Below, piece after piece: positions 1 to 9,098 of a DNA stretch of 64,000 bases. This stretch comes from JALZVT01 sp039029135 (lineage in GTDB: Bacteria > Pseudomonadota > Gammaproteobacteria > Pseudomonadales > Azotimanducaceae). Position 1 is the first letter of the stretch. Each line of letters begins with the position of its first letter. The stretch lies in contig JBCCGT010000024.1 in assembly GCA_039029135.1 (NCBI GenBank), forward strand, positions 1 through 64,000, given 5' to 3'. Below the pieces are notes generated by a model that searched no databases, had not been told where the DNA came from, and saw only the letters and a list, made by a program, of their open reading frames with translations. Position numbers and translations under genes: made by a program.

Positions 1-1
1 C

Positions 2-49
2 GAACAGGCGCGCATCGAATCGTTGCGCGCACAAAAAGTGGTGCGCTGA
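2..49 (+). CDS. C-terminal tail of an upstream gene (partial)
   Basis: An open frame runs in from the left edge and ends at a TGA three bases before the next start codon. It reads EQARIESLRAQKVVR, an ordinary helical, basic protein end. The tight spacing suggests it is the preceding gene of the EthD/VOC operon. Only 15 codons are visible, so no function can be assigned and it could be chance. Confidence 0.4.
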   Translation, partial: EQARIESLRAQKVVR

Positions 50-51
50 AC

Positions 52-633
52 ATGAGCCAGCGAAGTTTTCAGAGCAACAACGAGTTCGCCATCGCCTCCA
101 ACGAGCCGCAGCGCCTGGCGGACTTCACCCGCGAGCTCGGCGGCGTCATCTACGAGGATCCGCGCGAACGGTGGGAGCACCTGCCGTTTCGAGCGCTCGC
201 GAGCGTGACCTGCGATACCCGCGAAGACCTTGATGCCATCGCTGACGTGGGGCTCTACGTGGTCTGTCGCCGTGCGATCAAGGCCGGTGCCGCGCCCTGG
301 GTTGGCCTGTTTCCGATGCGTCACAGAAGCGATCGCAGTCACGCGCAGTGCGACGCCCACTGGCGCGACAAGCACGGCCCTCTCGCGCTAGAACAGCATC
401 GCTTCATGTCCAGCTATCACCAGCTTAGCGTCGTCGCCACACTGAGCGGACCGACGGTCGATGGCTTCGCGCTGTGTGGGTTTGACAGCGAGGCGGATCT
501 GCGCGAGCGCTTCTATTCGGAACCCGGTGGCGAGAGGATCATCGCGGCGGACGTCGGGCAGTTCGCCGATCCCAGGCGCTCGCCGCGGCGACTCATCGCC
601 CAGGCACGCTACTGGTACGACAACAGCGCCTAG
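52..633 (+). CDS. EthD-domain protein
   Basis: A 193-residue protein. The central segment around residues 101-126 (DAHWRDKHGPLALEQHR, then FMSSYHQ) is the typical EthD signature of small ferredoxin-like alpha/beta barrel proteins, which often sit in catabolic or monooxygenase clusters. EthD proteins have no settled catalytic role. No signal peptide or membrane segment is visible. The ATG lies 3 bases after the preceding stop and the VOC gene starts 15 bases downstream, so the three reading frames look like one operon. Family call is fairly secure; substrate unknown. Confidence 0.75.
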   Translation: MSQRSFQSNNEFAIASNEPQRLADFTRELGGVIYEDPRERWEHLPFRALASVTCDTREDLDAIADVGLYVVCRRAIKAGAAPWVGLFPMRHRSDRSHAQCDAHWRDKHGPLALEQHRFMSSYHQLSVVATLSGPTVDGFALCGFDSEADLRERFYSEPGGERIIAADVGQFADPRRSPRRLIAQARYWYDNSA

Positions 634-648
634 ACGGGGACCCGGCCC

Positions 649-1512
649 ATGGCAGTCAATGACCGCGACTTCGATCGGCGCACCCGCGACGTCGGCAACA
701 TCATCGCGCTGGAACACGTCAATCTGACCGTGCCGGACCAGCAGCTTGCGCACCTTTTCTATGTCACCGCGCTGGGCTTCACTCGCGATCCGTACATGGA
801 CTTTGGCCTGGCCAACATGTGGATCAACGTCGGCAGGCAGCAGTTTCACCTGCCCGTCGCGAAGGCCCAGCGACTGCGCGGCCGCATCGGCCTGGTCGTG
901 CCTTCGCTGGACGGTCTGGAGAAGCGCCTGACCCGAATGCAGCGCTACTTCGAGGACACTCGGATGAAATTCCGCCGCGGGGACGGTCGCATCGACGTCA
1001 CCTGCCCCTGGGGCAATCGACTGATCTGTCACGAGGCCGAGCGCTTCGGGATGAGCCTTGGGATGCCCTACGTCGAACTCGACGTGCCGCCCGATACGGT
1101 CGACGGTATCTGTCGGTTCTATCGCACCGTACTGAAGGCGCCAGCGCGACGGACGACGCAGTCCGGCGCGCCGCGGGCCGATGTCTGCGCAGGTTACAAC
1201 CAGACCCTTCGATTCATCGAATCAGACAAACGACAGCCAAAGTACGACGGTCATCACCTCGCGATCTATGTTGCGAATTTCTCGGGACCGCACCGGCGAC
1301 TGCGTTCGGCCGGGTTGATCACCGAAGAATCGGACGAAGACCAATACCGCTTTCAAGCGATCGTCGATCCCAAGACCGATCGCCTGCTATTTGAAATCGA
1401 GCACGAGGTACGCAGCCTGCACCATCCGATGCACGGGCGGCCGCTGGCCGCACGCAACCCGGCGCAGAGTTTCTTCGGCTACCGGCGCGGCCACGACCAA
1501 CACCAGGGCTGA
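649..1512 (+). CDS. VOC (glyoxalase/bleomycin-resistance fold) family protein
   Basis: A 287-residue protein. The N-terminal IIALEHVNLTVPDQQLAHLF followed by FYVTALGF is the classic first beta-alpha unit of vicinal-oxygen-chelate proteins, and a second module begins near residue 135 (MSLGMPYVELDVP). Two modules would fit a dioxygenase, isomerase or lyase on a small ring or acid substrate. I did not verify a complete His/Glu metal triad. GGGGA lies upstream of the ATG. It follows the EthD gene by 15 bases and converges on the SnoaL-like gene. Confidence 0.75.
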   Translation: MAVNDRDFDRRTRDVGNIIALEHVNLTVPDQQLAHLFYVTALGFTRDPYMDFGLANMWINVGRQQFHLPVAKAQRLRGRIGLVVPSLDGLEKRLTRMQRYFEDTRMKFRRGDGRIDVTCPWGNRLICHEAERFGMSLGMPYVELDVPPDTVDGICRFYRTVLKAPARRTTQSGAPRADVCAGYNQTLRFIESDKRQPKYDGHHLAIYVANFSGPHRRLRSAGLITEESDEDQYRFQAIVDPKTDRLLFEIEHEVRSLHHPMHGRPLAARNPAQSFFGYRRGHDQHQG

Positions 1513-1518
1513 GTTCGC

Positions 1519-1986
1519 TCAGCCGCGCGTACCGTTGCGCCAGGGCTTTTCGTACTTCGCGCGCATCTGCGGCGGGCGCACGCGCAGGTGCTGAATCTTC
1601 CAGGCGCCGTCGATGCGGCGGTAGTCCTCGTGATAGCGACACGCCTGCCACAGTGCCTGGCCGCCCTCGCGCATCGTGAAAGTGCCGAAGAAATACCAGC
1701 GACCGGTGGCGCGATCACCGTGCACCTCGATGATCGGGTTGTGCACCATGTGCTGCGAAAAGCTGATGGCTGCGGCAAAGCCGGTAAACAGCTCGCGCAG
1801 TTCGTCGTGGCCGCAGGCGCGACCAATGCCCTCGCCTTCCCAAATGCCGTCGGGGGCGAACAGCGTAACGATATCGTCAGGGTTGTGGTCGTCGTCGCAG
1901 ACTTCGCAGTAGCGCGCCTTCAGTACGCGTATTGCCTCGATATCTTCGAGACGCTGAATCCGGGCGGCAAGATCGATGTCGGTCAT
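1519..1986 (-). CDS. SnoaL-like / NTF2-fold protein
   Basis: A 155-residue protein. The N-terminus IQRLEDIEAIRVLKARYCEV and the mid-region APDGIWEG, followed by MVHNPIIEVHGDRATGRWYF, are typical of SnoaL-like polyketide-cyclase/dehydratase family members with the NTF2 cone fold. These are small-molecule binding or isomerase/hydratase-like proteins in degradation pathways. The start is well supported by AGGAGG five bases before the ATG. It is convergent with the VOC gene and lies downstream of the aminotransferase and SDR genes on the same strand, so it may be their last operon member. Confidence 0.75.
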   Translation of the reverse strand: MTDIDLAARIQRLEDIEAIRVLKARYCEVCDDDHNPDDIVTLFAPDGIWEGEGIGRACGHDELRELFTGFAAAISFSQHMVHNPIIEVHGDRATGRWYFFGTFTMREGGQALWQACRYHEDYRRIDGAWKIQHLRVRPPQMRAKYEKPWRNGTRG

Positions 1987-2065
1987 GGTTGCCTCCTGTG
2001 CATCGGCCTGTGAGTGAGATGACGCTGCTAGCGCACGCAGCGCCCGAGCGCGACGCGCCGGAAGA

Positions 2066-3472
2066 CTAGAGCAGCAGCACCGGGCGCTCGGCCTCCATCA
2101 CCGGCCGCAGCTCGGCCAGGGTCTCGTTCAGGGCGTCGAGCGCGTGGTCTACTGCGGCGCGGTCCATCGCCGTACTCGTGCAGTACATCAGTCGCGTCGC
2201 CGAGAGTATCCCACGACGCAGCATGCCGAGATGCAGCAGCCGCGCGATGGGTCCGGCCACCGCCATGCCAGCAAATGCGTCCCGCGAGTCCCTGATCTCG
2301 CCCGCGCCGTCGGTCGTCTCGGCGGCGCCGAGCAGATGCAGATTGGTGAGCGAACCCTGGCCGAGCGCCACGCCGCGCACGCCCGCCTGCGCGAACACCT
2401 GATTCATGCCCTCGCGCAGAGCGGCGCCCAGTGCGTTGACGCGCGCCACTTCATCCGCCGTGTAGTTCTCCATCGCCGCCCGCCCCGCAGCCATCGTCAG
2501 CGCGTTACCGCTGAACGTGCTGGCGTGCATCACGGGCCGTGACTGGTCCGGAGAGAAAAGCTGCATCAGATCGCTGGCGCCACCGACCGCGCCTACGGGC
2601 AGGCCGCCGCCGATAATCTTGCCCATGCAGGTCAGATCCGGCGTGACGCCGTGGATCGCCTGGGCGCCACCCGAATCGAGCCGCAGGGTAATGACCTCAT
2701 CGAAAATCAGCACGATCGAGTGGCGGCTGGTCGCCGTTCGCAGGGCCTGCAGAAACTCGGTCGTCGCGGGTACCATGCCCATCGAACCGAGCACGGGCTC
2801 CACGATCACCGCCGCGAGTTCGTCCGCGTGATCGTCAATCAGACGCGTCGCAGCCTCCGGGGCGTTGTAAGGACACACGACGGTCTCACCCAGCACGCTG
2901 TCGGGAAAGCTGGCGTCGACCGGCGTGGACGCGGGCGCCTCGATCGGACCGCGCTGCTCGGGAAACGGTACGAGGCTGACCTCGGCGAGCTCATAGCTGC
3001 CGTGATAACCGCCCTCCATCTTCATGATCTTTTGCCGGCCCGTGGCCGCGCGCGCGCAGCGCAGGGCCATCAGCGTGGCCTCGGTGCCAGAGCTGGTGAA
3101 GCGTAGCTGTTCGACCGACGGCACGCGCGCACAGATCAGCTCCGCCAAAGCTATCTGGTCCTCGCTCGGGGCCGCGTACGCGGAGCCACGGGCGACCTGC
3201 GCCTGCACGGCGGCAACCACGTCGGGCTGCGCGTGGCCGTGTATCAGCGATGTGAAGTTATGCATGAAGTCGACGATCTGATTGCCGTCGACGTCCGTCA
3301 TGAGGCAGCCGCTGGCGTCGGCCATCACCAGCGGATAGGGCCCGTAGTGCGCGCTGGCGCGGGTATCGCCGCCGGGGAACACCTGCCGAGCCCGCGCGGC
3401 CAGGGCTTCGCTGCCGGGACTAAACGCCCGGTAGCGTGCGATGAGCGGGTGTTCTGCCGCGCTCATCGGCAT
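2066..3472 (-). CDS. Class III PLP-dependent aminotransferase (GSA-aminomutase-like)
   Basis: A 468-residue fold-type I PLP enzyme. Visible motifs are FPGGDTR near the N-terminus, the SGTEATLMALRCARAATGR cofactor-phosphate region, the IFDEVITLR segment with the PLP-ring aspartate, and the Schiff-base lysine in CMGKIIGGGLPVGA. This pattern is that of glutamate-1-semialdehyde aminomutase and related omega-aminotransferases. Given its SDR and SnoaL-like neighbours it is more likely catabolic than the housekeeping HemL. It starts 8 bases after the SDR stop, so the two are co-transcribed. An alternative ATG lies two codons in. Confidence 0.8.
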   Translation of the reverse strand: MPMSAAEHPLIARYRAFSPGSEALAARARQVFPGGDTRASAHYGPYPLVMADASGCLMTDVDGNQIVDFMHNFTSLIHGHAQPDVVAAVQAQVARGSAYAAPSEDQIALAELICARVPSVEQLRFTSSGTEATLMALRCARAATGRQKIMKMEGGYHGSYELAEVSLVPFPEQRGPIEAPASTPVDASFPDSVLGETVVCPYNAPEAATRLIDDHADELAAVIVEPVLGSMGMVPATTEFLQALRTATSRHSIVLIFDEVITLRLDSGGAQAIHGVTPDLTCMGKIIGGGLPVGAVGGASDLMQLFSPDQSRPVMHASTFSGNALTMAAGRAAMENYTADEVARVNALGAALREGMNQVFAQAGVRGVALGQGSLTNLHLLGAAETTDGAGEIRDSRDAFAGMAVAGPIARLLHLGMLRRGILSATRLMYCTSTAMDRAAVDHALDALNETLAELRPVMEAERPVLLL

Positions 3473-3480
3473 CTCGCGGC

Positions 3481-4380
3481 CTAGCTCTTCGCCTCGCGCG
3501 CGCGCGCGACGCGAATCAGGCCGTTCATTTCCTCAACGCTCGACAGGTCCAGCAGTTCGTCCTTCTTGTCGAGCAGATCCTCGTAGGAAACGTCGGCGCC
3601 GAACTGCAGCGGCGCGTTGACGAAGGTCGCGCTGCTGTGGAAACGTCCGTTGCCCGCATGAATGGTGCGATTGGTGGGCGCGTCTTCAGAACACATCAGC
3701 AGTACGGCAGGCGTGACGAGCTGCGGGTGGCGCATTGGATCGGGATCGTCAGGATTCACGTCGCGGCCCGGTATGGTGCCGATCAGCCGGGTTTCGGCGG
3801 CCGGCGCCAGCGTGTTCACGCGCACGTTCTTGGAGAAGCCTTCGATCGCGAGCACGTTCATGAGACCGACCATGCCCATCTTGGCGGCGCCGTAGTTCGC
3901 CTGACCGAAGTTGCCGAAGATGCCCGACGTCGAGCTGGTAAACACAATCCGGCCGTAGTTTTTCTCGTACATGATCGGCCAGGCGGCGCGCGTCACATAG
4001 CCCGTGCCGTTCAGGTGCACGTCCATGACGATGTCCCAGTCCGCCATGTCCATGTTCTTGAAACTCTTGTCGCGCAGGATGCCGGCGTTGTTGACGAGAA
4101 TATCGACCGTGCCGTACTCGCTGACCGCATCGTCGACGATGGACTGCGCGCCCGCCTTGTCCGAGACCGACGCCTTGTTGGCGATCGCGGTACCCCCGGC
4201 GGCACGAATCTCGTCGACCACCACGTCCGCGGCGTCGCTCGATCCCCGACCATCGCCGCTGCCGCCCAGATCGTTGACGACTACCTTCGCGCCGCGGCGC
4301 GCGAACTCGAGCGCGTGCGCCTTACCCAGGCCTCCGCCCGCGCCTGTGATGATGACGACTTTGTCTTCGAATTCGCTCAT
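3481..4380 (-). CDS. SDR oxidoreductase, 3-hydroxyacyl-CoA dehydrogenase type
   Basis: A 299-residue classical short-chain dehydrogenase. The nucleotide motif TGAGGGLG is at residues 13-20, NNAG follows after IDILV, and the catalytic SSTSG...YGAAKMG (Tyr-x-x-x-Lys) is complete. The N-terminal wording VVVNDLGGSGDGRG is characteristic of the dehydrogenase domain of peroxisomal multifunctional enzyme type 2, so an acyl-CoA beta-oxidation role is likely. The ATG has AGAGGA six bases upstream. It is the first gene of the minus-strand pair with the aminotransferase. Confidence 0.8.
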   Translation of the reverse strand: MSEFEDKVVIITGAGGGLGKAHALEFARRGAKVVVNDLGGSGDGRGSSDAADVVVDEIRAAGGTAIANKASVSDKAGAQSIVDDAVSEYGTVDILVNNAGILRDKSFKNMDMADWDIVMDVHLNGTGYVTRAAWPIMYEKNYGRIVFTSSTSGIFGNFGQANYGAAKMGMVGLMNVLAIEGFSKNVRVNTLAPAAETRLIGTIPGRDVNPDDPDPMRHPQLVTPAVLLMCSEDAPTNRTIHAGNGRFHSSATFVNAPLQFGADVSYEDLLDKKDELLDLSSVEEMNGLIRVARAREAKS

Positions 4381-4718
4381 GCCGAGTCCTCTACCTGTGT
4401 CTCGCTATGTGTTTCGTCTGTGGCGGGCGCTCGCTGTTTGTCGTGCAAGCTCGTCGTGCAAAGCGATCGAATCGATACCCGACCCGGCTTCCCAGCCCGC
4501 CAGTGTATCGGGAATACCGGCGCGGGGTCAGCCGGGTGGGCGTTCCGGAACCGGTCCGGCACACCCAACATTGGCGCCCATCGCCAGCTTCGCTGTGTGC
4601 CGGCAGAATAACTCGCTGTTTTTACGGGGCTTTTGCCCTGGCTCGGATTTTGCTAAACCTGTTATCAAGTCTACGCCGGCCTCAGCGGTCCGCGGCGCAA
4701 CCAGGGAGCAACAGTGAT
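4381..4718 (+). other. Divergent intergenic region (338 bp)
   Basis: Separates the minus-strand SDR gene from the plus-strand 2TM gene and should hold both promoters. It is markedly more AT-rich in its last 120 bases (TGTTTTTACGGGGCTTTTGC and following), as expected for a promoter, but I could not fix a convincing -35/-10 pair. No coding frame, repeat or RNA recognised. Confidence 0.4.
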
Positions 4719-5258
4719 ATGAACGAAGAGCAGGCGCGGGCACGTATCGAAGAACTCAAGGGCTTCTACGGCCACCTGGCGAGCTACGTCGCGGTGAATC
4801 TGTTCCTATTCGGCATCAACGCCATGACCGGCGGACCCTGGTGGTTCTTCTGGCCGCTGATGGGCTGGGGTATCGGCGTAGTCGCCCACGCGGTGCAGAC
4901 CCTGGGCGTTGGCGGCGACTGGGAAGAACGCAAACTCCAGGAACTGACGGGGCTGCACGTAACTCGGGACGAGCTCGTACGCCTGAGCGAACGCACCGAC
5001 AACCTCGTCACCATCCTGTCGAACATCAACTGGGAGAGCGTCGATCCGGAGCTCATCGGCTCACGCGAACGTCTGAAGGACACCCAGGCGCGACTGGCCC
5101 GCCTCCAGGATCGGACAGGCGCCGTGCATGACGATTCGACAACGCGTGCCGATGAGGAGGCCGCCGTCGCCAGCGAGCTGGAAAAGCTGGAGGCCTTCGT
5201 GACGGGCCCCAAGTTCCGTTTTCTCGAGCAGGCAGCGCAGCCGGCCAGGAGGCCTTAG
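4719..5258 (+). CDS. 2TM-domain membrane protein
   Basis: A 179-residue protein. The N-terminus ARARIEELKGFYGHLASYVA, two hydrophobic stretches (roughly residues 20-38 and 43-62) joined by a short GGPWWFFWP turn, then GGDWEERKL, match the small 2TM domain family (PF13239), often seen next to regulators. The remainder is a soluble alpha-helical tail with Leu/Arg heptads, probably coiled coil. The frame is open further upstream, but this ATG begins the conserved part and follows CCAGGGAGCA. Function unknown; perhaps a membrane-anchored accessory to the signalling genes beside it. Confidence 0.75.
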   Translation: MNEEQARARIEELKGFYGHLASYVAVNLFLFGINAMTGGPWWFFWPLMGWGIGVVAHAVQTLGVGGDWEERKLQELTGLHVTRDELVRLSERTDNLVTILSNINWESVDPELIGSRERLKDTQARLARLQDRTGAVHDDSTTRADEEAAVASELEKLEAFVTGPKFRFLEQAAQPARRP

Positions 5259-5313
5259 CGCAGGCGCCGCGATCGGCGTCCGCGGGCGGTAGCGATCGAA
5301 CCCGACCGCATTG

Positions 5314-6594
5314 TCAGCCGTATTTCGCGCGCTCTGCCGCGGAGTGCCGCATCACGCGATTGCGGCCCGCCTTCTTGGCTTCATACAGCGCCGCGTCGGC
5401 CAGCCCGATGAGTTCCTCTGCGCTGGTATCGGCCGTGGCCGGCAGGCTCGCAACGCCGTAGCTCATCGTGACGATGCCATAGCCGACGCCGCCCGCGGCC
5501 CCGATGCCGCCGGAGTGCGGCAGGGCCAATGCTTCGAGCGCCTTGCGCCCGCGTTCCGCGAGCGCCAACGCGGCGTACGCGTCCGTGTTGGGCAGGATGA
5601 TGGCGAACTCTTCGCCGCCGTAGCGCGCGGGGCAGTCGGTCGCGCGACGGCCGATGTCTTTAACAACCTGCGCAACCCGCACCAGGCACTCATCGCCTTT
5701 CTGGTGACCGTAGAGATCGTTGAACTGCTTGAAGAAGTCGATGTCGGCGAGCAGCAGGGCCATCTCCTCGGACTGCCGGACGGCCCGCGACCACTCGCGC
5801 TCGAGCACCTCGTCGAAGCAGCGCCGGTTGTTCAGCCCGGTCAGCGCGTCCGTGTGGGACATCTGCCGCAGCTCTTCGACCAGCGACTCAACGTGTTCCT
5901 TCTCTTTGACCAATTCGGTCGACGCTTCGTTGAGTGCGTCGATCTTCTCCTGCAGAACGACGTTGAGTTCCACCACCGTCGAGTTGGTCACATCGAGATT
6001 CTCGACGAGCTCGGCGTTCTCTACTTCCTGCCGGGCCGCGCTGCGATAGAAACTCTGAAAACGTCGACCTGCGAGGTACAGAAACGCAAGCCACGCCGGC
6101 AGGAGCGCCGCACCGAGCCAGGCAAGCTCACCGTCGTGCAACAGAAAACCGACGCCGAGGGGCGCAAGCACCAGCGTGGCATAGACCACGAACACCGGCA
6201 GCACCGCGGCGTAAGACGACAGGTTTGAGGTCAGCAGCATCGCCGCAATGAGACCGAGCACGCCAAGCGCCTCGATGCCAATACTGAGCGCCAGCCAGCC
6301 GAGCAGGCCGCCCCACAGCAGCCCGCCACAGCCCAGCAGCACATACAGCGTCGCCAGGCCACGCGGTTTCTCGGCCTCCGGGTCGTGACGCGCCGCAACG
6401 GCCTGACCAACGAAGATCCAGACCAACAGCGCGGCGAGCCAACTGGTGAGCATCGCGGCTGGCACGTCGGCACCGTATACGGCAAGCACCACTGCGCCAC
6501 AGAAAAAGCTGTTGATGTCCGCACCGGTGCCATGCGTATAGGCGAAATCGACACAGCGTCTGCGCACCAACAAGTCAGTCGACGATTCTGCCAC
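5314..6594 (-). CDS. Membrane-bound diguanylate cyclase (GGDEF)
   Basis: A 426-residue protein using a GTG start with AAGGAG upstream; an in-frame ATG 33 bases further upstream would give 437 residues. The N-terminal half has about five to six hydrophobic helices, then a coiled coil (VVELNVVLQEKIDALNEAS), then a GGDEF domain beginning DALTGLNNRRCF. The active site GGEEF is intact at residues 326-330 and is preceded at the correct five-residue spacing by RATD, a canonical RxxD inhibitory site. It should therefore make cyclic di-GMP at the membrane under product feedback. It sits 87 bases downstream of the hybrid kinase on the same strand. Confidence 0.88.
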   Translation of the reverse strand: MAESSTDLLVRRRCVDFAYTHGTGADINSFFCGAVVLAVYGADVPAAMLTSWLAALLVWIFVGQAVAARHDPEAEKPRGLATLYVLLGCGGLLWGGLLGWLALSIGIEALGVLGLIAAMLLTSNLSSYAAVLPVFVVYATLVLAPLGVGFLLHDGELAWLGAALLPAWLAFLYLAGRRFQSFYRSAARQEVENAELVENLDVTNSTVVELNVVLQEKIDALNEASTELVKEKEHVESLVEELRQMSHTDALTGLNNRRCFDEVLEREWSRAVRQSEEMALLLADIDFFKQFNDLYGHQKGDECLVRVAQVVKDIGRRATDCPARYGGEEFAIILPNTDAYAALALAERGRKALEALALPHSGGIGAAGGVGYGIVTMSYGVASLPATADTSAEELIGLADAALYEAKKAGRNRVMRHSAAERAKYG

Positions 6595-6714
6595 CAGGAG
6601 CGATCTCCTTAGTTTCAGGCCGCACAACGGCGCGGCCCCGCGCCCTTTTTGTCCCTATGCCAAGGAGCGTAGTTCAAACCGCGGCGATCGCCGGGCGCAA
6701 AAGAGGCGCGCGTC

Positions 6715-8925
6715 TCATTCCCGAACCGCCGCGGCGATCTTCTCGATCAACAGCGACTGCCGCACCGGCTTAGACAGAAAGTCGTTCATGCCGGAGTTCA
6801 TGCAGGCCTTAACGTCCTCGGGAGACGAGTTGGCCGTCATCGCAACGATGGGCGTATCGGAGTCGCTCACGCGAATCTGGCGAGTGGCCTCGAGGCCATC
6901 CATTTCGGGCATCTGCATATCCATCAGAACCAGGTCGAAGTGTTCGGCGGTCACGCGATCCAGCGCCTGCTTGCCGTTTTCCGCGATTTCAACATCGATG
7001 CCAAGCTTGCCGAGAATGCTCTTCGCCAGCATCTGATTGACCCGATTGTCTTCTGCTACCAACACCTTCAGGCCCTTGAGATCGGCGGCGCTCGACTTCT
7101 CCGCCCGCACTTCCACCGGGGGCTGAGACGCCGCAAAGGGTAGCCGCAACGTGAAACAGCTCCCCTGATCGACAACGCTGATTAAATCGATGTCGCCGCC
7201 CATGTGACGCGCTAACTGCACGCTGATCGCAAGGCCGAGACCGGTGCCGCCGAAGCGCCTCGTCGTGGTCGTGTCGGCTTGCGTAAACGGTGCGAACAGC
7301 TTTACCTGCGTCTCGCCGTCGATACCGATGCCCGTATCCTCGACTGGAAAGTGAATCTCGTCGTCGACGACTCGAGCGCTCAGCGTCACGCGCCCCTCGC
7401 GGGTAAATTTGACGGCGTTGCTCGCCAGGTTCAGCAGGATCTGGGTGCAGCGGCTGGTGTCCGTCAGAATGTAGTCCGGCACCTCATCCGAGCACTCGAT
7501 GTGCAGCGCGACGCCGTTAGTTTGCGCGGTGCGCGATACGTTGTTCGCAACGTCGCGCAGCATCGTGCGGACGTTCGTCGGCAGCGACTCGAACTCGACC
7601 GCACCCGCCTCTAGCTTCGAGAAATCGAGCACATCGTTAACTAGCGTTAACAGCAGATTCGACGAACGCGAGATCTGCTCGATGTAGCGTCGCGGCTCGC
7701 CGGTCACATCGGTCTTCAGCGCCAGCTCGCTGAATCCGATAATGCCGTTAAGCGGCGTGCGAATCTCATGACTGATGTTCGCGATGAAGCGGCTCTTTTC
7801 GCGCGCCGCGTCGGTCTCCATGCGCCCGGCCCGAATCTTCTCGCCGTGTCGGTCCATGACCGCAAAGATAACGAACACCAGCGCGAGGATGCCGAAGATC
7901 GTCGCGCTGCTATAGATATCGGGAATCACCATTTTCAAGGCAAAGGGAACCGCGACCAGACCCGCCGCCACCATCAGGAAGATCGCCGCGCGATCGCCGC
8001 GCCAGGCGGAGCAGGCGCTGCCCGCGACAAGCAGGATGCCGAGCAGGACGAGCGCCTGACGCGACAGCATGTCGATCGAAGTGACCCAGCTGGCGGCGAA
8101 CAGGAATCCGGCCATGGCAATCACGCCACGCAGAGCAAACTCAATCGACTTGGGCAGAAAGCCGCTCGCCAGAAAATGCAGGGCGAACCAACCCGAACTT
8201 GCGGTCACGACCAGTAAGAGCGGCGACAGGGCTGTCGTATTCAGCGACGGCGTTTCCGGCCACAGCAATAGCCCGCCATAGCCCTGCAGCGTCAGCATGC
8301 AGACCAGCCAGGTGACCAAAGCAACGGCGAGTCTGCCGAAGTGTTCGTCGCGACCGAACAGGGCACTACCGATCGAGAACAGCACCATGAGTATCAGCGC
8401 GCCGTAGTAGACCCCGTCGAGAATGAAGCGGCGGGCCGATTCCTGTCGCTCACCGCCTGCGTCGACCAGCGCCACATCGAGCGCCATGTCCTGATTGATG
8501 TCGAGAAACACCAGCGATCCCGAGCGGGCGGCCGGGTCCAGCGGAACGATGAAGTGCGGATGAAAGACCCTGCGCGCGCGCGCGGGGTAGCCGTTGCCGC
8601 CGACGTCCAGTTCACGCCCGGTCTGCGCGTCCAGCACACGATACTGGCGGACGTTCGGGCTGCGCAGTTGCAACCGGTCCGCGCCCGAACGCTCTATGGG
8701 CGGCACAAACAACCACAGCGGCAGCACGTTCTTGCGAACCCCCAGCTCGGCACGGCGCCCGAGCCCGGCCGTGAATCTCTGCCGCGCCTCCTGCCAGTCG
8801 ATCGCCTCGGTGACCATCACCACCGGCGGCGACGACTCCGCTATCGCAGCTGGCGCGAACGCGCCCGCCAGCGACAGGAGCAGCGGCAGCCACAGCGCCG
8901 CCGGTTTGATTCGTCGCGATCCCAA
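6715..8925 (-). CDS. 7TMR-DISM hybrid sensor histidine kinase / response regulator
   Basis: A 736-residue protein. Order: signal peptide (1-29), extracytoplasmic 7TMR-DISMED2-like domain (about 35-165), seven-helix membrane block (about 170-355), HisKA with ISHEIRTPLNG (phospho-His 386), HATPase with DTGIGI and GGTGLGLAIS, and a receiver domain (about 615-736) with VLVAEDNRVN, phospho-Asp 669 in LVLMDMQMP, and the switch lysine in SKPV. All catalytic residues appear present. 7TMR-DISM receptors are thought to sense small carbohydrate-like or other extracellular ligands. No Hpt protein lies beside it. The GGDEF gene is immediately downstream, a plausible functional partner. Confidence 0.9.
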   Translation of the reverse strand: MGSRRIKPAALWLPLLLSLAGAFAPAAIAESSPPVVMVTEAIDWQEARQRFTAGLGRRAELGVRKNVLPLWLFVPPIERSGADRLQLRSPNVRQYRVLDAQTGRELDVGGNGYPARARRVFHPHFIVPLDPAARSGSLVFLDINQDMALDVALVDAGGERQESARRFILDGVYYGALILMVLFSIGSALFGRDEHFGRLAVALVTWLVCMLTLQGYGGLLLWPETPSLNTTALSPLLLVVTASSGWFALHFLASGFLPKSIEFALRGVIAMAGFLFAASWVTSIDMLSRQALVLLGILLVAGSACSAWRGDRAAIFLMVAAGLVAVPFALKMVIPDIYSSATIFGILALVFVIFAVMDRHGEKIRAGRMETDAAREKSRFIANISHEIRTPLNGIIGFSELALKTDVTGEPRRYIEQISRSSNLLLTLVNDVLDFSKLEAGAVEFESLPTNVRTMLRDVANNVSRTAQTNGVALHIECSDEVPDYILTDTSRCTQILLNLASNAVKFTREGRVTLSARVVDDEIHFPVEDTGIGIDGETQVKLFAPFTQADTTTTRRFGGTGLGLAISVQLARHMGGDIDLISVVDQGSCFTLRLPFAASQPPVEVRAEKSSAADLKGLKVLVAEDNRVNQMLAKSILGKLGIDVEIAENGKQALDRVTAEHFDLVLMDMQMPEMDGLEATRQIRVSDSDTPIVAMTANSSPEDVKACMNSGMNDFLSKPVRQSLLIEKIAAAVRE

Positions 8926-9098
8926 AACGACCAGATCCGATGATTGTGTTCACAAGCCTAGCAACGGGTGCGCGGCCTGCCTTCTCTGCCCCGCCGAGCG
9001 AGCCGAGCCGGGGAGTCCGGTTGCACGGAATAGGGCGCGCTTCACATTCCTAAGCGGGCGTCTGCTCGTTAAAGTGGGCGCTGTTGGAGGGACAGTGC

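Noticed and set aside
8568..8590. Run of alternating G and C in the hybrid kinase gene
   Set aside because: It is coding sequence for Arg/Ala codons; simple GC-rich codon use, not a functional repeat.
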